This document shows, in pieces, positions 7,307-17,100 of a DNA stretch of 64,000 nucleotides. Origin of the DNA: JAKAAZ01 sp963817855. Its GTDB lineage: Bacteria > Acidobacteriota > Terriglobia > Terriglobales > Acidobacteriaceae. Each line of letters begins with the position of its first letter. Within the stretch, counting starts at the first letter, position 1. The position numbers were made by a program, and so were the translations under genes. The notes beneath the pieces were generated by a model, which was not told where the DNA came from, ran no database searches, and saw nothing but the letters and a program-made list of their open reading frames with translations. The DNA lies in the NCBI GenBank assembly GCA_963817855.1, contig CAWFQA010000002.1:620001-684000 (forward strand). Reading direction: 5' to 3'.

Positions 7307-8035
7307 TCATTCCGAATGTGTGTGTTCAGAGCGGGTGCCGTCTGACCATTCCGCCACCGGAACCATAAACTCAGTCAACGGTTCCGGAGCGCCCATAAAT
7401 TGGGGGTTCAACAATACCGGAGATCCCGGCAAATCCGCTCCCCAGCTCGAAGGTTTCGTAAGCGGGACATAAAACATTAGATGCGAATGCCAATGGCCGA
7501 CGCCATCTCCCAGGTACCCTTGCTTCGACATCATGTAACTCATGGCGCCAGGTTCCAACGCGGGGAGTTGCTTCGCCCTCAGCGAAGTCTTGATGCCGTC
7601 CATCACCTGGGCTTTTGAAAGTCCCGAGAGCACCAGGTCCGTTCTCTTCAATGTCAACGGCAAGATGGAGCGCGCGGCAGGCGGATTGAAACAGATCGGA
7701 CCCCGCATCTTGGGATTCCAGAACTGCGGGGCATCGAAGGGAGACATCCATCCCCGTTCGACGACACACACGAAGCCGTTTTTGCCTTCGACCGCGGTTG
7801 TGTAGCCATGCCGCCCCAGAACCATTACCGTGGCATCGCGCGAGATGGACGCAGGAGCCGCACTTCGTGCCAACGCAATCTCTGCAGTTCTATCGGCTAT
7901 CAGGTACTGCTCGAGCGGAGCCATGCTGCGATACGACGTTGTGCGATCCTGTGCCCGCGCCGGCAACACCGCGCTTAACAACATAGCCATCACGAAGAGG
8001 TGCCACCCCTTTGCCTCTACAGTTCCCTTGTTCAT
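7307..8035 (-). CDS. Secreted protein of unknown function
   Basis: 242 residues with an N-terminal signal peptide (hydrophobic VMAMLLSAVLPARAQ, cleavage likely after ARA). The mature part has no domain I can name; it contains two Cys residues (VCVVERGWMSPF and GPICFNPP) and a conserved-looking GHWHSHLMFYVPL segment that could bind metal. The ATG at 8035 overlaps the tetR stop as ATGA, so it is translationally coupled to that gene. An AGGAAA site lies upstream. It sits between the truncated tetR and a second tetR tail remnant, which suggests it arrived or was rearranged with the regulator. Confidence 0.65.
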   Translation of the reverse strand: MNKGTVEAKGWHLFVMAMLLSAVLPARAQDRTTSYRSMAPLEQYLIADRTAEIALARSAAPASISRDATVMVLGRHGYTTAVEGKNGFVCVVERGWMSPFDAPQFWNPKMRGPICFNPPAARSILPLTLKRTDLVLSGLSKAQVMDGIKTSLRAKQLPALEPGAMSYMMSKQGYLGDGVGHWHSHLMFYVPLTKPSSWGADLPGSPVLLNPQFMGAPEPLTEFMVPVAEWSDGTRSEHTHSE

Positions 8036-8524
8036 GCGGTTTTCCTTTGCTCCGAACGATTGAAAAGCATTTCCAGGTAGCGGCGCAGATGGTCGAGGCA
8101 TAAGGCGGCAACTTCTGGGCCACCCTCCGCTTTGGCAAGGATGAACGCGCCCTGAATCACGGCCTGCATATACAGTGCCAGGCTTTCCTCGGTCCAGTCC
8201 GCATTCATGCGGTAGATGTGCGTTGCTTTCGTGATTTCCAACTCGAGCATGGCGACGTGTTCGCGGATGCTCTTGTCGCAGGCCTCTCGAATGGACGGAT
8301 GGGTCTCGTAGACTTCCTGCACCATGGTGCCCACCAGGCAGGTAAATTCCGGCAGTTTGCCTTGCAGAATCGCCTTGCGAAAATCTACATACGCCAGCAG
8401 TCGATCGACCGGGTCTGGCAGCAAATTATAGGGAGCGGATCGAAATAGCTCACCCGTCATAACTCCCCAATGTTCCGCCGTCGCAAGCGCAAGTTCTTCT
8501 TTCGTCTTAAAGTGATGGAAAAAA
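8032..8524 (-). pseudogene. TetR/AcrR-family regulator lacking its DNA-binding N-terminus
   Basis: The frame encodes only the end of the TetR helix-turn-helix (SFFHHFKTKEELALATAEHW) and the C-terminal ligand and dimer domain (LVGTMVQEVYETHPSIREAC, ending HLRRYLEMLFNRSEQ). The first roughly 40 residues, holding the recognition helix, are missing. The frame meets a TGA where the 3' end of rnpB begins. An internal ATG at 8460 could make a 142-residue domain without DNA binding. The stop overlaps the next gene as ATGA. This is most simply a 5'-truncated pseudogene fused to rnpB by recombination. Confidence 0.75.
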
Positions 8525-8926
8525 CTTCAGCAGGCGGCCTGTAAGCCGAATTTTGTCGAGGACGATCATTCCTCTAGGCATCGCATTACTGCGAACGCTC
8601 ATAGCGACCTACCCGCGGGTTTGGCGCACCGGGCCAGCACGCGCGCTGCCGCTTGCGCCGCAACGCTTCCCGCCTATTTGGTCTTGCTCCGTGTGGGGTT
8701 TACCATGCCTCCGACCTTACAGCCGAAGCGGTGCGCTCTTACCGCACCTTTTCACCCTTACCTCACCCTTGCGGGTGCGGCGGTATTTTCTCTGTGGCAC
8801 TTGCCGTCCCGAAGCCTTGACGCTCCGGTCCCGGACGTTATCCGGCACACTGCCCTGCGGAGTTCGGACTTTCCTCTCCCGGCGAAGCTTTGCAACTCCC
8901 CGGCAGCGATCGCCCAGCCGCCTGCC
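8525..8926 (-). ncRNA. rnpB: RNase P RNA (bacterial type A)
   Basis: The minus strand carries the universal core near the 5' end (GAGGAAAGTCCGAACTCC, then GGGCAGTGTGCCGGATAACG) and the conserved 3' core (GGTAGGTCGCTATGAGCG, then GACAAAATTCGGCTTACAGG). The two ends pair as helix P1: GCAGGCGGC near 8925 with GCCGCCTGC near 8530. The RNA is the catalytic part of RNase P, which matures tRNA 5' ends. Ends are set by the P1 helix and a TATCAT -10-like box at 8933-8938; they are accurate to a few bases. About 400 nt, a normal size. Confidence 0.95.
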
Positions 8927-8932
8927 ATGCTT

Positions 8933-8938
8933 ATGATA
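8933..8938 (-). promoter_or_regulatory. Putative -10 box of rnpB
   Basis: TATCAT on the minus strand, 7 bases before the G that opens the P1 helix. A convincing -35 is not seen (TTTTCC 18 bases further upstream is the best). Confidence 0.4.
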
Positions 8939-9021
8939 CGCGAGCACGGCTGGACCGGAAAAGTATTGCTCCCGGTGAAGCATCGAGCGGCGACGAGGCT
9001 TGAATGCGGAATCCTTGCGCT

Positions 9022-9795
9022 TCATCCCATAATTGCGTTCGTGATTCTGACCCACCAGGCAGGATGATGGAGCCAGATTTGCACCGCGAAAATCTGGCAG
9101 ACGATCAATGCCGGCAGCGCATAGCGGTACACAACATGGATTCGCCGGTTGACAATCAGGTCGCGTGCGACGCCCAGCAGAATCAGCGCATCCACGGCGG
9201 CATAAAACCAGTGATGCGACAGCGCAGTCGGAAAGCGCCCGAAGCCCGCCGAGGTCAGCGCACAGGTTGCGATCAGCACCAGGCGCCTGTGATACTCCGG
9301 ATTTTTGCGCCAATACACCGCCATCCAGAAAAAGACAGTAAACGACGTCATGTCCATGGCTTGGATGGAGAAGAACGGGTAAATGAGAGCCACGGGCAAA
9401 TGCAAATGGATGACTTGGAAGCGGTCCATGATGATGGCGGTCCAAATCCCCAGCACCGGAATCAGAACGCCCAGCGCGGCGCCGAACCAGCCCGTCCGTC
9501 GATGCAGCTTCACATGATGCGTACGCACCAGCGCCGACTGAAAGATGAAGAAAATCAGCCATCCGGTAAATACCGCTCCGTGAACCCAGAGGATCCATGG
9601 CCGCGGCGGGGTCGCGTGGATCAGGTTTTGGTCCACGGTATGGCTGAAGCCGAAGACCACCACGGCGGCGATCAGCAACGACATGCAGAAGTAGAAATAC
9701 TTGATGAGGAAACGCGAGAACGGCGACGCTTTTTTTGCGCCGAATTGCTTCCCAGTTGCCGCCAAAACAACTTGCTCAGTCGCCATTGCACGCAC
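9022..9795 (-). CDS. Multi-pass membrane protein of unknown function
   Basis: 257 residues with about seven hydrophobic helices starting near residue 30 (FYFCMSLLIAAVVVFGF). Two His-rich segments stand out: LVRTHHVKLHRRTGWFGAAL and RKNPEYHRRLVLIA. These resemble the heme- or metal-facing His motifs of cytochrome b561/DUF2306-like membrane proteins, but no biochemical role can be assigned. The start may be 9795 or the ATG at 9786 (MATEQ). It lies upstream of rnpB on the same strand with an 95-base gap. Confidence 0.65.
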   Translation of the reverse strand: MRAMATEQVVLAATGKQFGAKKASPFSRFLIKYFYFCMSLLIAAVVVFGFSHTVDQNLIHATPPRPWILWVHGAVFTGWLIFFIFQSALVRTHHVKLHRRTGWFGAALGVLIPVLGIWTAIIMDRFQVIHLHLPVALIYPFFSIQAMDMTSFTVFFWMAVYWRKNPEYHRRLVLIATCALTSAGFGRFPTALSHHWFYAAVDALILLGVARDLIVNRRIHVVYRYALPALIVCQIFAVQIWLHHPAWWVRITNAIMG

Positions 9796-10058
9796 TCCAA
9801 CGGACGGGGATTCAGTTTTGGGGATATCGGAATACTAACACCTGGCTGGCAAGCCCCATCTTTTCCGCGGCAATCCAGAGCCGCTTCATAGTTCTCACTC
9901 AGCCTCCTACCGTCATCGACGGTATCTGAACCGTAACGGAAGTACCGCGCCATGGGACGAGGCTATTGTCGGATTTTGACACTTCGGTTGCTATCATGGT
10001 GGCTTGGGTGGCAAATCGGCCGCGAAACCCAGCGCACCCCCCTACGCGAAGGAGAAGG

Positions 10059-11036
10059 ATGGCCAACTATTTGGTGACAGGAGCCGCGGGATTTATCGGC
10101 TCATGGTTGACGCAGGCGCTGGTAGAACGAGGCGAGACGGTTCGCGCTCTGGATAATTTTTCAACCGGCAAACGTGAGAACCTGGCCCCCTGGCAAGACG
10201 ACATCGAGATTCTCGAGATCGACTTGCGCGATGCGGATGGGGTTGCACAAGCCTGCAAAGGCGTCGACATTGTTTTTCACGAGGGCGCGATTGCTTCGGT
10301 TCCGCTGTCTGTGAAAGATCCCCGCACCAGCCACACTGCAAATATCGACGGCACTTTCAACCTTCTGGAAGGCGCGCGCCATGCGGGAGTCAAGCGGGTG
10401 GTGTATGCGGCGTCGTCTTCCGCTTACGGGGATCGCAATCCTTTACCGCAGGTAGAAACCATGCTGCCCGGGCCGCTTTCCCCCTATGCGGTGCAAAAAT
10501 TGTTAGGCGAGTTGTACCTGCGCAGCTATTGGGAAGTGTATGGACTGGAGACGGTAGCGCTGCGTTACTTCAATATTTTTGGTCCGCGGCAGGCCCCGGA
10601 TTCTCCCTACAGCGGCGTGATGGCGAAGTTTACGGCGATGATGCTGGAAAGCGAACAGCCTACGATTCACGGTGACGGGGAACAGAGCCGTGACTTTACG
10701 TATGTGGAGAACGTGGTCCAGGCGAATCTGAAAGCAGCGGCGGCGCCTGCGGAAAAAGTGGCCGGACGCATGTTCAATTGCGCCTGCGGGCAACCGTATA
10801 CGCTGAACCAGACCTACAAGCTGATTGCGGAGCTGACGGGATACAAGAACCCGCCAAAATATGGCCCTCCACGGGAAGGCGATATCAAGCACTCCTACGC
10901 GGATATCTCGGCCGCCCGGGAAGCGTTCGGATACGACCCGAAGATCGGTTTTCTGGAAGGGTTGCAGCGCACGGTGGGGTGGTATCGCGAACAACGTCAG
11001 GCACAATCTCGAAAGACCGTCGGCGCACGATCGTAG
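10059..11036 (+). CDS. NAD-dependent epimerase/dehydratase (UDP-sugar 4-epimerase-like)
   Basis: 325 residues of the extended short-chain dehydrogenase family. The N-terminal NAD motif is TGAAGFIGS (7-15), followed by ALDNFSTGKREN, which is typical of UDP-glucose / UDP-GlcNAc 4-epimerases (WbpP/GalE group). The catalytic Ser is in ASSSAYG and the Tyr/Lys pair in SPYAVQK; RYFNIFGPRQ and GDGEQSRDFTYV complete the set. It likely epimerises a nucleotide sugar for surface polysaccharide. The ATG at 10059 has GGAGAAGG directly upstream; an in-frame start at 9966 is not supported. Confidence 0.88.
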   Translation: MANYLVTGAAGFIGSWLTQALVERGETVRALDNFSTGKRENLAPWQDDIEILEIDLRDADGVAQACKGVDIVFHEGAIASVPLSVKDPRTSHTANIDGTFNLLEGARHAGVKRVVYAASSSAYGDRNPLPQVETMLPGPLSPYAVQKLLGELYLRSYWEVYGLETVALRYFNIFGPRQAPDSPYSGVMAKFTAMMLESEQPTIHGDGEQSRDFTYVENVVQANLKAAAAPAEKVAGRMFNCACGQPYTLNQTYKLIAELTGYKNPPKYGPPREGDIKHSYADISAAREAFGYDPKIGFLEGLQRTVGWYREQRQAQSRKTVGARS

Positions 11037-11104
11037 TACAGCAGCTCAGCGATGATTGAGCGTTTGTGATGTCCATCAGCTTGTTAACAAGCGGGTAAAG
11101 AAAT

Positions 11105-11136
11105 GCCGGAGCTGGGATGAATGTCGCGGCTCCGGC
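11105..11136. terminator. Possible bidirectional terminator hairpin
   Basis: Perfect 8-bp arms GCCGGAGC (11105-11112) and GCTCCGGC (11129-11136) between two convergent genes. There is no clear T-run, so this is tentative. Confidence 0.35.
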
Positions 11137-11157
11137 CATGTCTTCAACTCGTCGTAC

Positions 11158-12838
11158 TTACCACCTACGCTGTTCCTCCGGAGCGAATGCAACTCCCCGG
11201 AGCACTTCACGTGCGCGAGCACTACGAATCGTAGTGAAATGGCCCAACCAATACTTTCCCGTCGGCAACGTTGTGTCGCTTAGACGATCCGTGACCTTCA
11301 CCAGCTTGTTCGGGTCAGCTCCAGTGTCCCCATTGGCGCTGATCGTAGACGTGATGGCGTAGATGGTCACGGTTCCGTCGTGGTTATCTTGCCCGGCGAT
11401 GTTACGGCAACCGCCGGTGGCCGGATTGAGTGAGGTAGGATATCCACCGACGCTGTAGGGAACGCCGGTGTTCAACCCGCTCTGCAGCGTGTATTGCAGC
11501 ACCCAGGTACCGCCGATCAGCTTCCATTTCTGCAATCCGGCACTGGCCTGGGACTGGGCATCAGCCACATTTCCATTCACCGGAGGCGACACCAGTACGC
11601 CGTCGCCCTCGTCGCAAACATACAGCGTGTTGGAGTCGGCGAACCAGATACCGAAGGGAAACGCAGTATTTGTGCTGTCGGTGGTGTTTGGTAAGCCAGG
11701 CAGGATATTCAGCGGCACGGCTGCGAGCTCGGTCGGGGAGCCCGTAGGCAAGCTGTCGGGAGTGCCTGCCTGATAGACCGTATTGATCCCATTGCTGCCG
11801 CTGCCCTTGGTAACGTAGAGAGTGTTGTTGAAGATGGTGAGGCCGCGGAAGTTGGTGTCTTTGCCGGGCTTGTCGGTGCCGAACTCGAGGCGCCCGATCA
11901 TCTCGATGTTGGGTGGGAGCAGCTGGCGTTTGATCGGGATAAAGCAGTTCCGCCCCGGTTGCATTCACCAAATCAATCCCGTCATTGGTCGTCGACATCT
12001 GCTTCTTGGACAGGTTGCCGGAGTTGTCGTTGCCCACCATGTAATACAGCTCGTTCCCACCCTTGATCGCGGCCCGGCCGTTGTCCCCGCTGTAGGCGTT
12101 TCCATCGGTGAAGCTCATATGGCCGTCTGCATCCACTTCGGCAACTCCACGGTAGTATGCCGCCGGAACAACTGGGTTGCTCTGAAACGTCGTGATCACT
12201 GGATCCGTCGGATCGCAAACGCCCGGCGTATTGGACTGCGATACGTCCAGCAGGTTTGGAGCGGTCGGAGAAACCGTACTGCCTCCGCAGCCTATGCCGC
12301 CCCTATATCCCATGAAAGTGATCGACCGTCCATCAACCGAGCGGTTCAGGGCCAGCTCCGACTTAGAAGTGAAGCTGGTTACCATCTGATTGGTAGGGAT
12401 GGGAAGGGTTCCGAGCTCCCGACCGTCAGTCGTGACGTCATCCAGGAAAATCGGGGAAGTGATTCCGAAGCTGGCGTCCGAATTTGCGTTATTCCAGACG
12501 TTGTGGGTATCGAGCAGGTTGGGATACTCGCCGTTATCGGTCGCGACACCGCAAGGGACAGTGACGGGAGTGGTGCCGCCGGTTGTGGTGGGAACATTGA
12601 CGGTGAGCCCGGTCAGACCGCCCTGGCATCCCAGAGGAAGGGTCTCGCCGATGGTGACGGTCGAAGCCTGCCCTTCATAAACGCTGCGGCTGACGACCAG
12701 AGTGCCTGGCACAAAACGGAATCCCCGGGCATGATCGAAATGGTCCTGGCTATGGTTCTGTTGCGCATTTAATGTCGTCGGTGATCCCGCCGTAATGGCC
12801 AGGGCAAATATTGGAATGATAAGCAGATGCTTATTCAT
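11158..12838 (-). pseudogene. Secreted acidobacterial protein, split by a frameshift
   Basis: Two overlapping minus-strand frames form one protein of about 560 residues. The first part (12838 to about 11910) has a signal peptide (LLIIPIFALAITAG) and continues to GAELLYPDQTPAAP. The second (about 11910 to 11158) resumes in another frame with IEMIGRLEFGTDKPGKDTNF and ends LRGVAFAPEE. The join falls in a GCTCCCACCC tract near 11905-11920. The content (FMGYRG, LDVSNTPG-like, AYSGDNGRAAI, GIWFADSNTLYVCDEGDG) resembles a secreted beta-propeller-like family common in Acidobacteriota. Role unknown. The frameshift may be real or a sequence error. Confidence 0.65.
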
Positions 12839-12923
12839 GGGCTACCTCCGCGAGCATCATACAAATTCCGGCTGGCGCCACATGTGAATGATCGGAGAAA
12901 GAATTATGAATACGCAGTGAACA

Positions 12924-12948
12924 ACTCGGCGTTTCCACACTGCCGAGT
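12924..12948. terminator. Possible terminator hairpin
   Basis: 7-bp arms ACTCGGC (12924-12930) and GCCGAGT (12942-12948), 70 bases beyond the stop of the minus-strand MBL gene. No strong T-run; tentative. Confidence 0.3.
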
Positions 12949-13017
12949 AACTCAAGATGTGATGTCGTCAGTTCTCGCCAGTTGAGACAGGGATCGGAGC
13001 GCACCGTCGTCGGGGGC

Positions 13018-13956
13018 TTACCTTACGGGAAAACAATCGAGGTCGTTGGCGAACAACATCGGGCCCGAATATCGGAGCTTTATTTCGGCTCGGGTCTCAT
13101 GCTCTTTGCCCAACGTCCGCAGCATTCGATGAGACAGTACCAACTCTTTTACGTGAGCGTTCGCCGCGATCGTTCCGATCACCGAAGGCGGCATGTGAAG
13201 TCGCCGTTCCAAACCAGTCGCGCCCTCCGGTACGGCATTATGAGCTACGAATATGTCCGCATTTGACGCCAGCTGCGTGAGACCTTCTCCCTCCCCATTC
13301 GTGTCTCCACTGAAAACGATCCGCTTGCCGCCGATTTCTACTCGCCAAGCCAATGCGGGAAACGGACCATGAACCACGGTCATCGCATACACGGCCATTT
13401 CCACATTGCGAAACACGAGGACTGGCGTTGAGCTGGGCGCAACATTATGCGGTTGTAGTTCGTAAGTTCCTTCAGGATTTGGTTCCACCATCTCGCTCAG
13501 ATAGCGCCACGCACCGTGTGGCTCGCCGAAGAGGTCGCCGACAAACTCGGTGGTGCTCGGCATGATCTTATTTCCTGAAGGGCCGAATATCGGCAGGGGT
13601 CGTATGCGATCCCCAAACCAGGAAGAAAAAACTAACGCAGGGAAATCGCCGCTGTGATCGACATGAAAATGGGTAAATAGAAAAACATCCAGCTGGGACA
13701 TCTTTGCTCCACTCTCGCCAAAGCGGAGCGCGCTGCCACCTCCTGCGTCAACGATCACCACCGCTTTACCCTGATCCCATATCAAGTAGCTGGTCGATGC
13801 GCGCTTGTCCTGCAACTCCGGACCACCGGAGCCAAGTACCTGTACCGCGACACCTGTAGCGCCGCATGATTGCGCCTTTGCAGGCGACGAGGTGCACACA
13901 AACAAAGCGGCTGAAAGAATAAGTAGAACTTTCACCGACCACTTTAACGCGCACAT
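13018..13956 (-). CDS. Exported metallo-beta-lactamase-fold hydrolase
   Basis: 312 residues with a signal peptide (VLLILSAALFVCTSSPAKAQ, cleavage after AKA). The zinc-binding MBL signature THFHVDHSGD gives His96, His98, Asp100 and His101. A third metal ligand is in TVVHGPFPA, and Asp in VFSGDTNGEG bridges the metals. The final His is in ELVLSHRM. The pattern is of arylsulfatase/RNase Z-like MBL hydrolases rather than a beta-lactamase; substrate unknown. It is divergent from the large surface-protein gene, sharing a 204-bp upstream region. Confidence 0.85.
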   Translation of the reverse strand: MCALKWSVKVLLILSAALFVCTSSPAKAQSCGATGVAVQVLGSGGPELQDKRASTSYLIWDQGKAVVIVDAGGGSALRFGESGAKMSQLDVFLFTHFHVDHSGDFPALVFSSWFGDRIRPLPIFGPSGNKIMPSTTEFVGDLFGEPHGAWRYLSEMVEPNPEGTYELQPHNVAPSSTPVLVFRNVEMAVYAMTVVHGPFPALAWRVEIGGKRIVFSGDTNGEGEGLTQLASNADIFVAHNAVPEGATGLERRLHMPPSVIGTIAANAHVKELVLSHRMLRTLGKEHETRAEIKLRYSGPMLFANDLDCFPVR

Positions 13957-14097
13957 ATCAGAACCTCAGCCAGGGTTCTTCCCTCGGTCTGAACTCCTTC
14001 GCATCTCGCCTTTGGACAAATAATAATCCATAACGCCTGAAAACCCGCGCGGCGGTTACGAAAGACCCTTTTGGGACTGTCAAGTTACTTTAGTTTT

Positions 14098-14125
14098 TTG
14101 ACTCTGACGCACAGCACGCTAATCA
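14098..14125 (+). promoter_or_regulatory. Possible sigma-70 promoter of the large surface-protein gene
   Basis: TTGACT at 14098-14103 and TAATCA at 14120-14125, 16 bases apart, just after a T-run. Transcription would start about 28 bases before the ATG at 14161. Confidence 0.35.
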
Positions 14126-14160
14126 TGGAGTGATACGTTGCACTCACTTTCCGGTGTTGG

Positions 14161-17100
14161 ATGTACTCACTCCCAAGGCGCTTGGCTTGCTGCCTCGCGC
14201 TTTTTCTGCCGATGGCCATCGACGCGCAAACGCCTTTGCCGCTGCCTGCGCCGAAAACGATGCCCTTCGCGCTGCATGGAAACTACGGTCAGCGGCGGGC
14301 CCAATCCTTCTTATTGCCCAGGCTGGTAAGCGGGAAATCGGCAGCGGTGCTGCGCCTGCGTGGGATGCAGCAAATGCAGCTGATGCCGCGCTTGCAATCG
14401 AGCGACCAACCCTGGCAACCGTTGGGACCGAATCAAATTGTCACGTCAAAATTTGGGGATGTCACCGGGCGAGTCACCTCGATCGCCATCGCTCCCTGGG
14501 ATGCCTCGGGCAACACGGTGTATCTGGGATCCACGGGCGGCGGAGTTTGGCGGTCGAATAATGCGGCCGCCAGCGATGCGACGACGGTGACCTGGCAGCC
14601 GCTCACGGATGATCCGCCCGCGTTTTCCGGCATCAATATTACCTCTCTCAGCGTCGGCGCCGTCAGCGTTCAGCCGGGCTCCACTCCTGATGGCGTGGTG
14701 CTGGCCGGTACTGGCGATCCCAATGACGTGCTGGATTCTTATTACGGAGCTGGGATTCTGCGGTCTGGCGACGGCGGCGCCACGTGGACGTTGATTCGAC
14801 AAAGCAGCGATGGATTTTCCGGTGGATTGACGAATTACAGCTTTGCGGGCGATGCGTTTGCGGGATTTGCCTGGAGCACGACCAATACCAGCGTGGTCGT
14901 CGCAGCGGTCACAGATTCCTATGACGGCTTCATGAACAACGTGAACAATATGACCTCACACGGCGGCGCGGTGAACGTGGCCGAGGCGGGGTTGTATTAC
15001 TCCACCGACGCCGGAATAACCTGGCACCTGTCGACCATTGAAGATGGACCGAACCAGGTGATCCAGTCCTCGCAGACAACATTGCCGAGTGTGTTTCCTG
15101 GAGTTCCGGCGACGGCAGTCGTGTGGAATCCGATCCGGAATATGTTTTATGCGGCGCTGGAATTTCACGGTTACTACCAGTCCAGCGATGGCGTCACTTG
15201 GACTCGAATGTCGAACCAGCCGGGCGCGGGACTGACGACGGCAAACTGTCCAGCCAATCCGGAAGCCAATGGGAGCAATTCCTGCACGATCACTCGCGGC
15301 GTTCTGGCGGTGCAACCAGTCACAGGAGATATGTTTGCGCTGACCGTGGGGACAAATGCGCTCGGCTTGAACAATGTGGATGAAGGTCTGTGGCGGGATG
15401 TATGCAATGCGGGAGTGAATGGCTGCGCCAACCCAACGGTGCAATTCGGTACGCAGATTTCTACGGTTGCGATGGACGCTGCGAATGGAACCATTGCGGA
15501 CGGCACATATGACTTGACGCTGGCGGCGGTTCCAAACGGGTCAGACACGCTATTGTTTGCGGGAACACAGGATATTTTTCGGTGTAGCGTTGCCGCCGGG
15601 TGTGCATGGCGAAACACCACCAACACCACGACGTGCGTATCCGGCCATGTTGCGCCTGCGCAGCACGCGGTGGCGTCGTTAGGTTCCACAACGCCGCTGC
15701 TTTATTTCGGAAATGACGGCGGGATATGGCGCTCGACGGATGGAGTGAATCAGACCGGCGCTGCCTGCGCTGCGGGCGATGCTCGGCATTTTCAGAATCT
15801 GAATGGAGGCTTGGGTTCGCTGGCGGAAATCACCGGACTGTCAAATAGCGAAACGAATGAGAACGTGCTGCTGGCGGGATTTGGAGTGAACGGCAGCGCG
15901 GCTATGACAAATAGCAATCAAAGCGCATGGCCTCAACTTTTGAACGGTGAGGGCGGACTGACGGCGATCGACCCGGCCAATCCCGACAACTGGTATGCGA
16001 CGGTGGGTCCGTATGTCGCCATTGGGCAGTGCACCGACGGCGTCAATTGCACGGCGGCGACATTTCCGTCTGCGATCGGCGCGAGCGAAACGAGCAACGA
16101 CCAGTCTTTGCTTTTTACTCCCTACATATTGGATCCGGCGGACAGTTCCAAGATCATCGTTGGAACTTGCCGAGTGTGGCGTGGCGCTGCCAGTGGGGGA
16201 AATGCATGGGGCGCGGCCAATGCTATCAGTCCAATGCTGGATGGAGTGGCGGAACCGAACTGCGATGGCAATGCGTTGGTGCGCTCGCTTGCGGCCGGTG
16301 GGGCAAATGTCCAGCCGGGTACGGGCACGGAACACGGCGGTTCACAGGTAATTTATGCAGGCATGGCGGGACTACTGGATGGTGGCGGCGGAGTTGTTGG
16401 TGGACATGTCTTCTCGACAAGGACGGCGAACCTGGCCAACGGCAATATTAAGTGGACTGACCTGGCGCTTTCTCCCGTCGCCAACGAATCGCTCTACAAC
16501 GGAGTGTTCAACCCCTACTTCTTCGACGTGTCGTCGCTCTACGCGGACCCGCATGATCGTACAGGAAATACCGTATATGCCACGATCCAAGGCTTCGGCG
16601 TGCCCCACCTATATATGTCAACAGACGGCGGCGCAGACTGGAACAATATCTCGAAAAACCTTCCAGACCTTCCGTTGAACGACGTGCTGGTCGATCCAAA
16701 CAATGCAAGCGTGGTATATGTAGCCTCGGATGGAGGCGTATTTGTAACTCAGAATGTTGCAAATTGTGAATCGAGCGGAGGTCAGTGCTGGAATATTTTG
16801 GGAACCGGTCTGCCGATGGCCCCTGCAGTGACGCTCGCCGCGACGGTTGCTGGTGGAGGCTTCCTTCGCGTGGGCACGTATGGTCGAGGTGTCTGGCAGG
16901 TTCCGCTGCTGAGCGGTGTACCGCAAACAACCATGACGGCGCGTCCGACAACCCTCACCTTTAGCGGACAGCCGTTGCAAACCACAAGCAGCCCAAAAAA
17001 CGTCACGGTCGCCAACACGGGCACCGCCTCCCTTACAGTAAGCAACATTTCGATCGCCGGAGACTTTCTTGAAACCGACACTTGCGGAAACGCGATCGCA

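Noticed and set aside
9004..9891. 295-aa plus-strand frame opposite the membrane protein
   Set aside because: Antisense of a convincing multi-helix membrane protein; sequence is polar and His/Gln-rich like a shadow frame.
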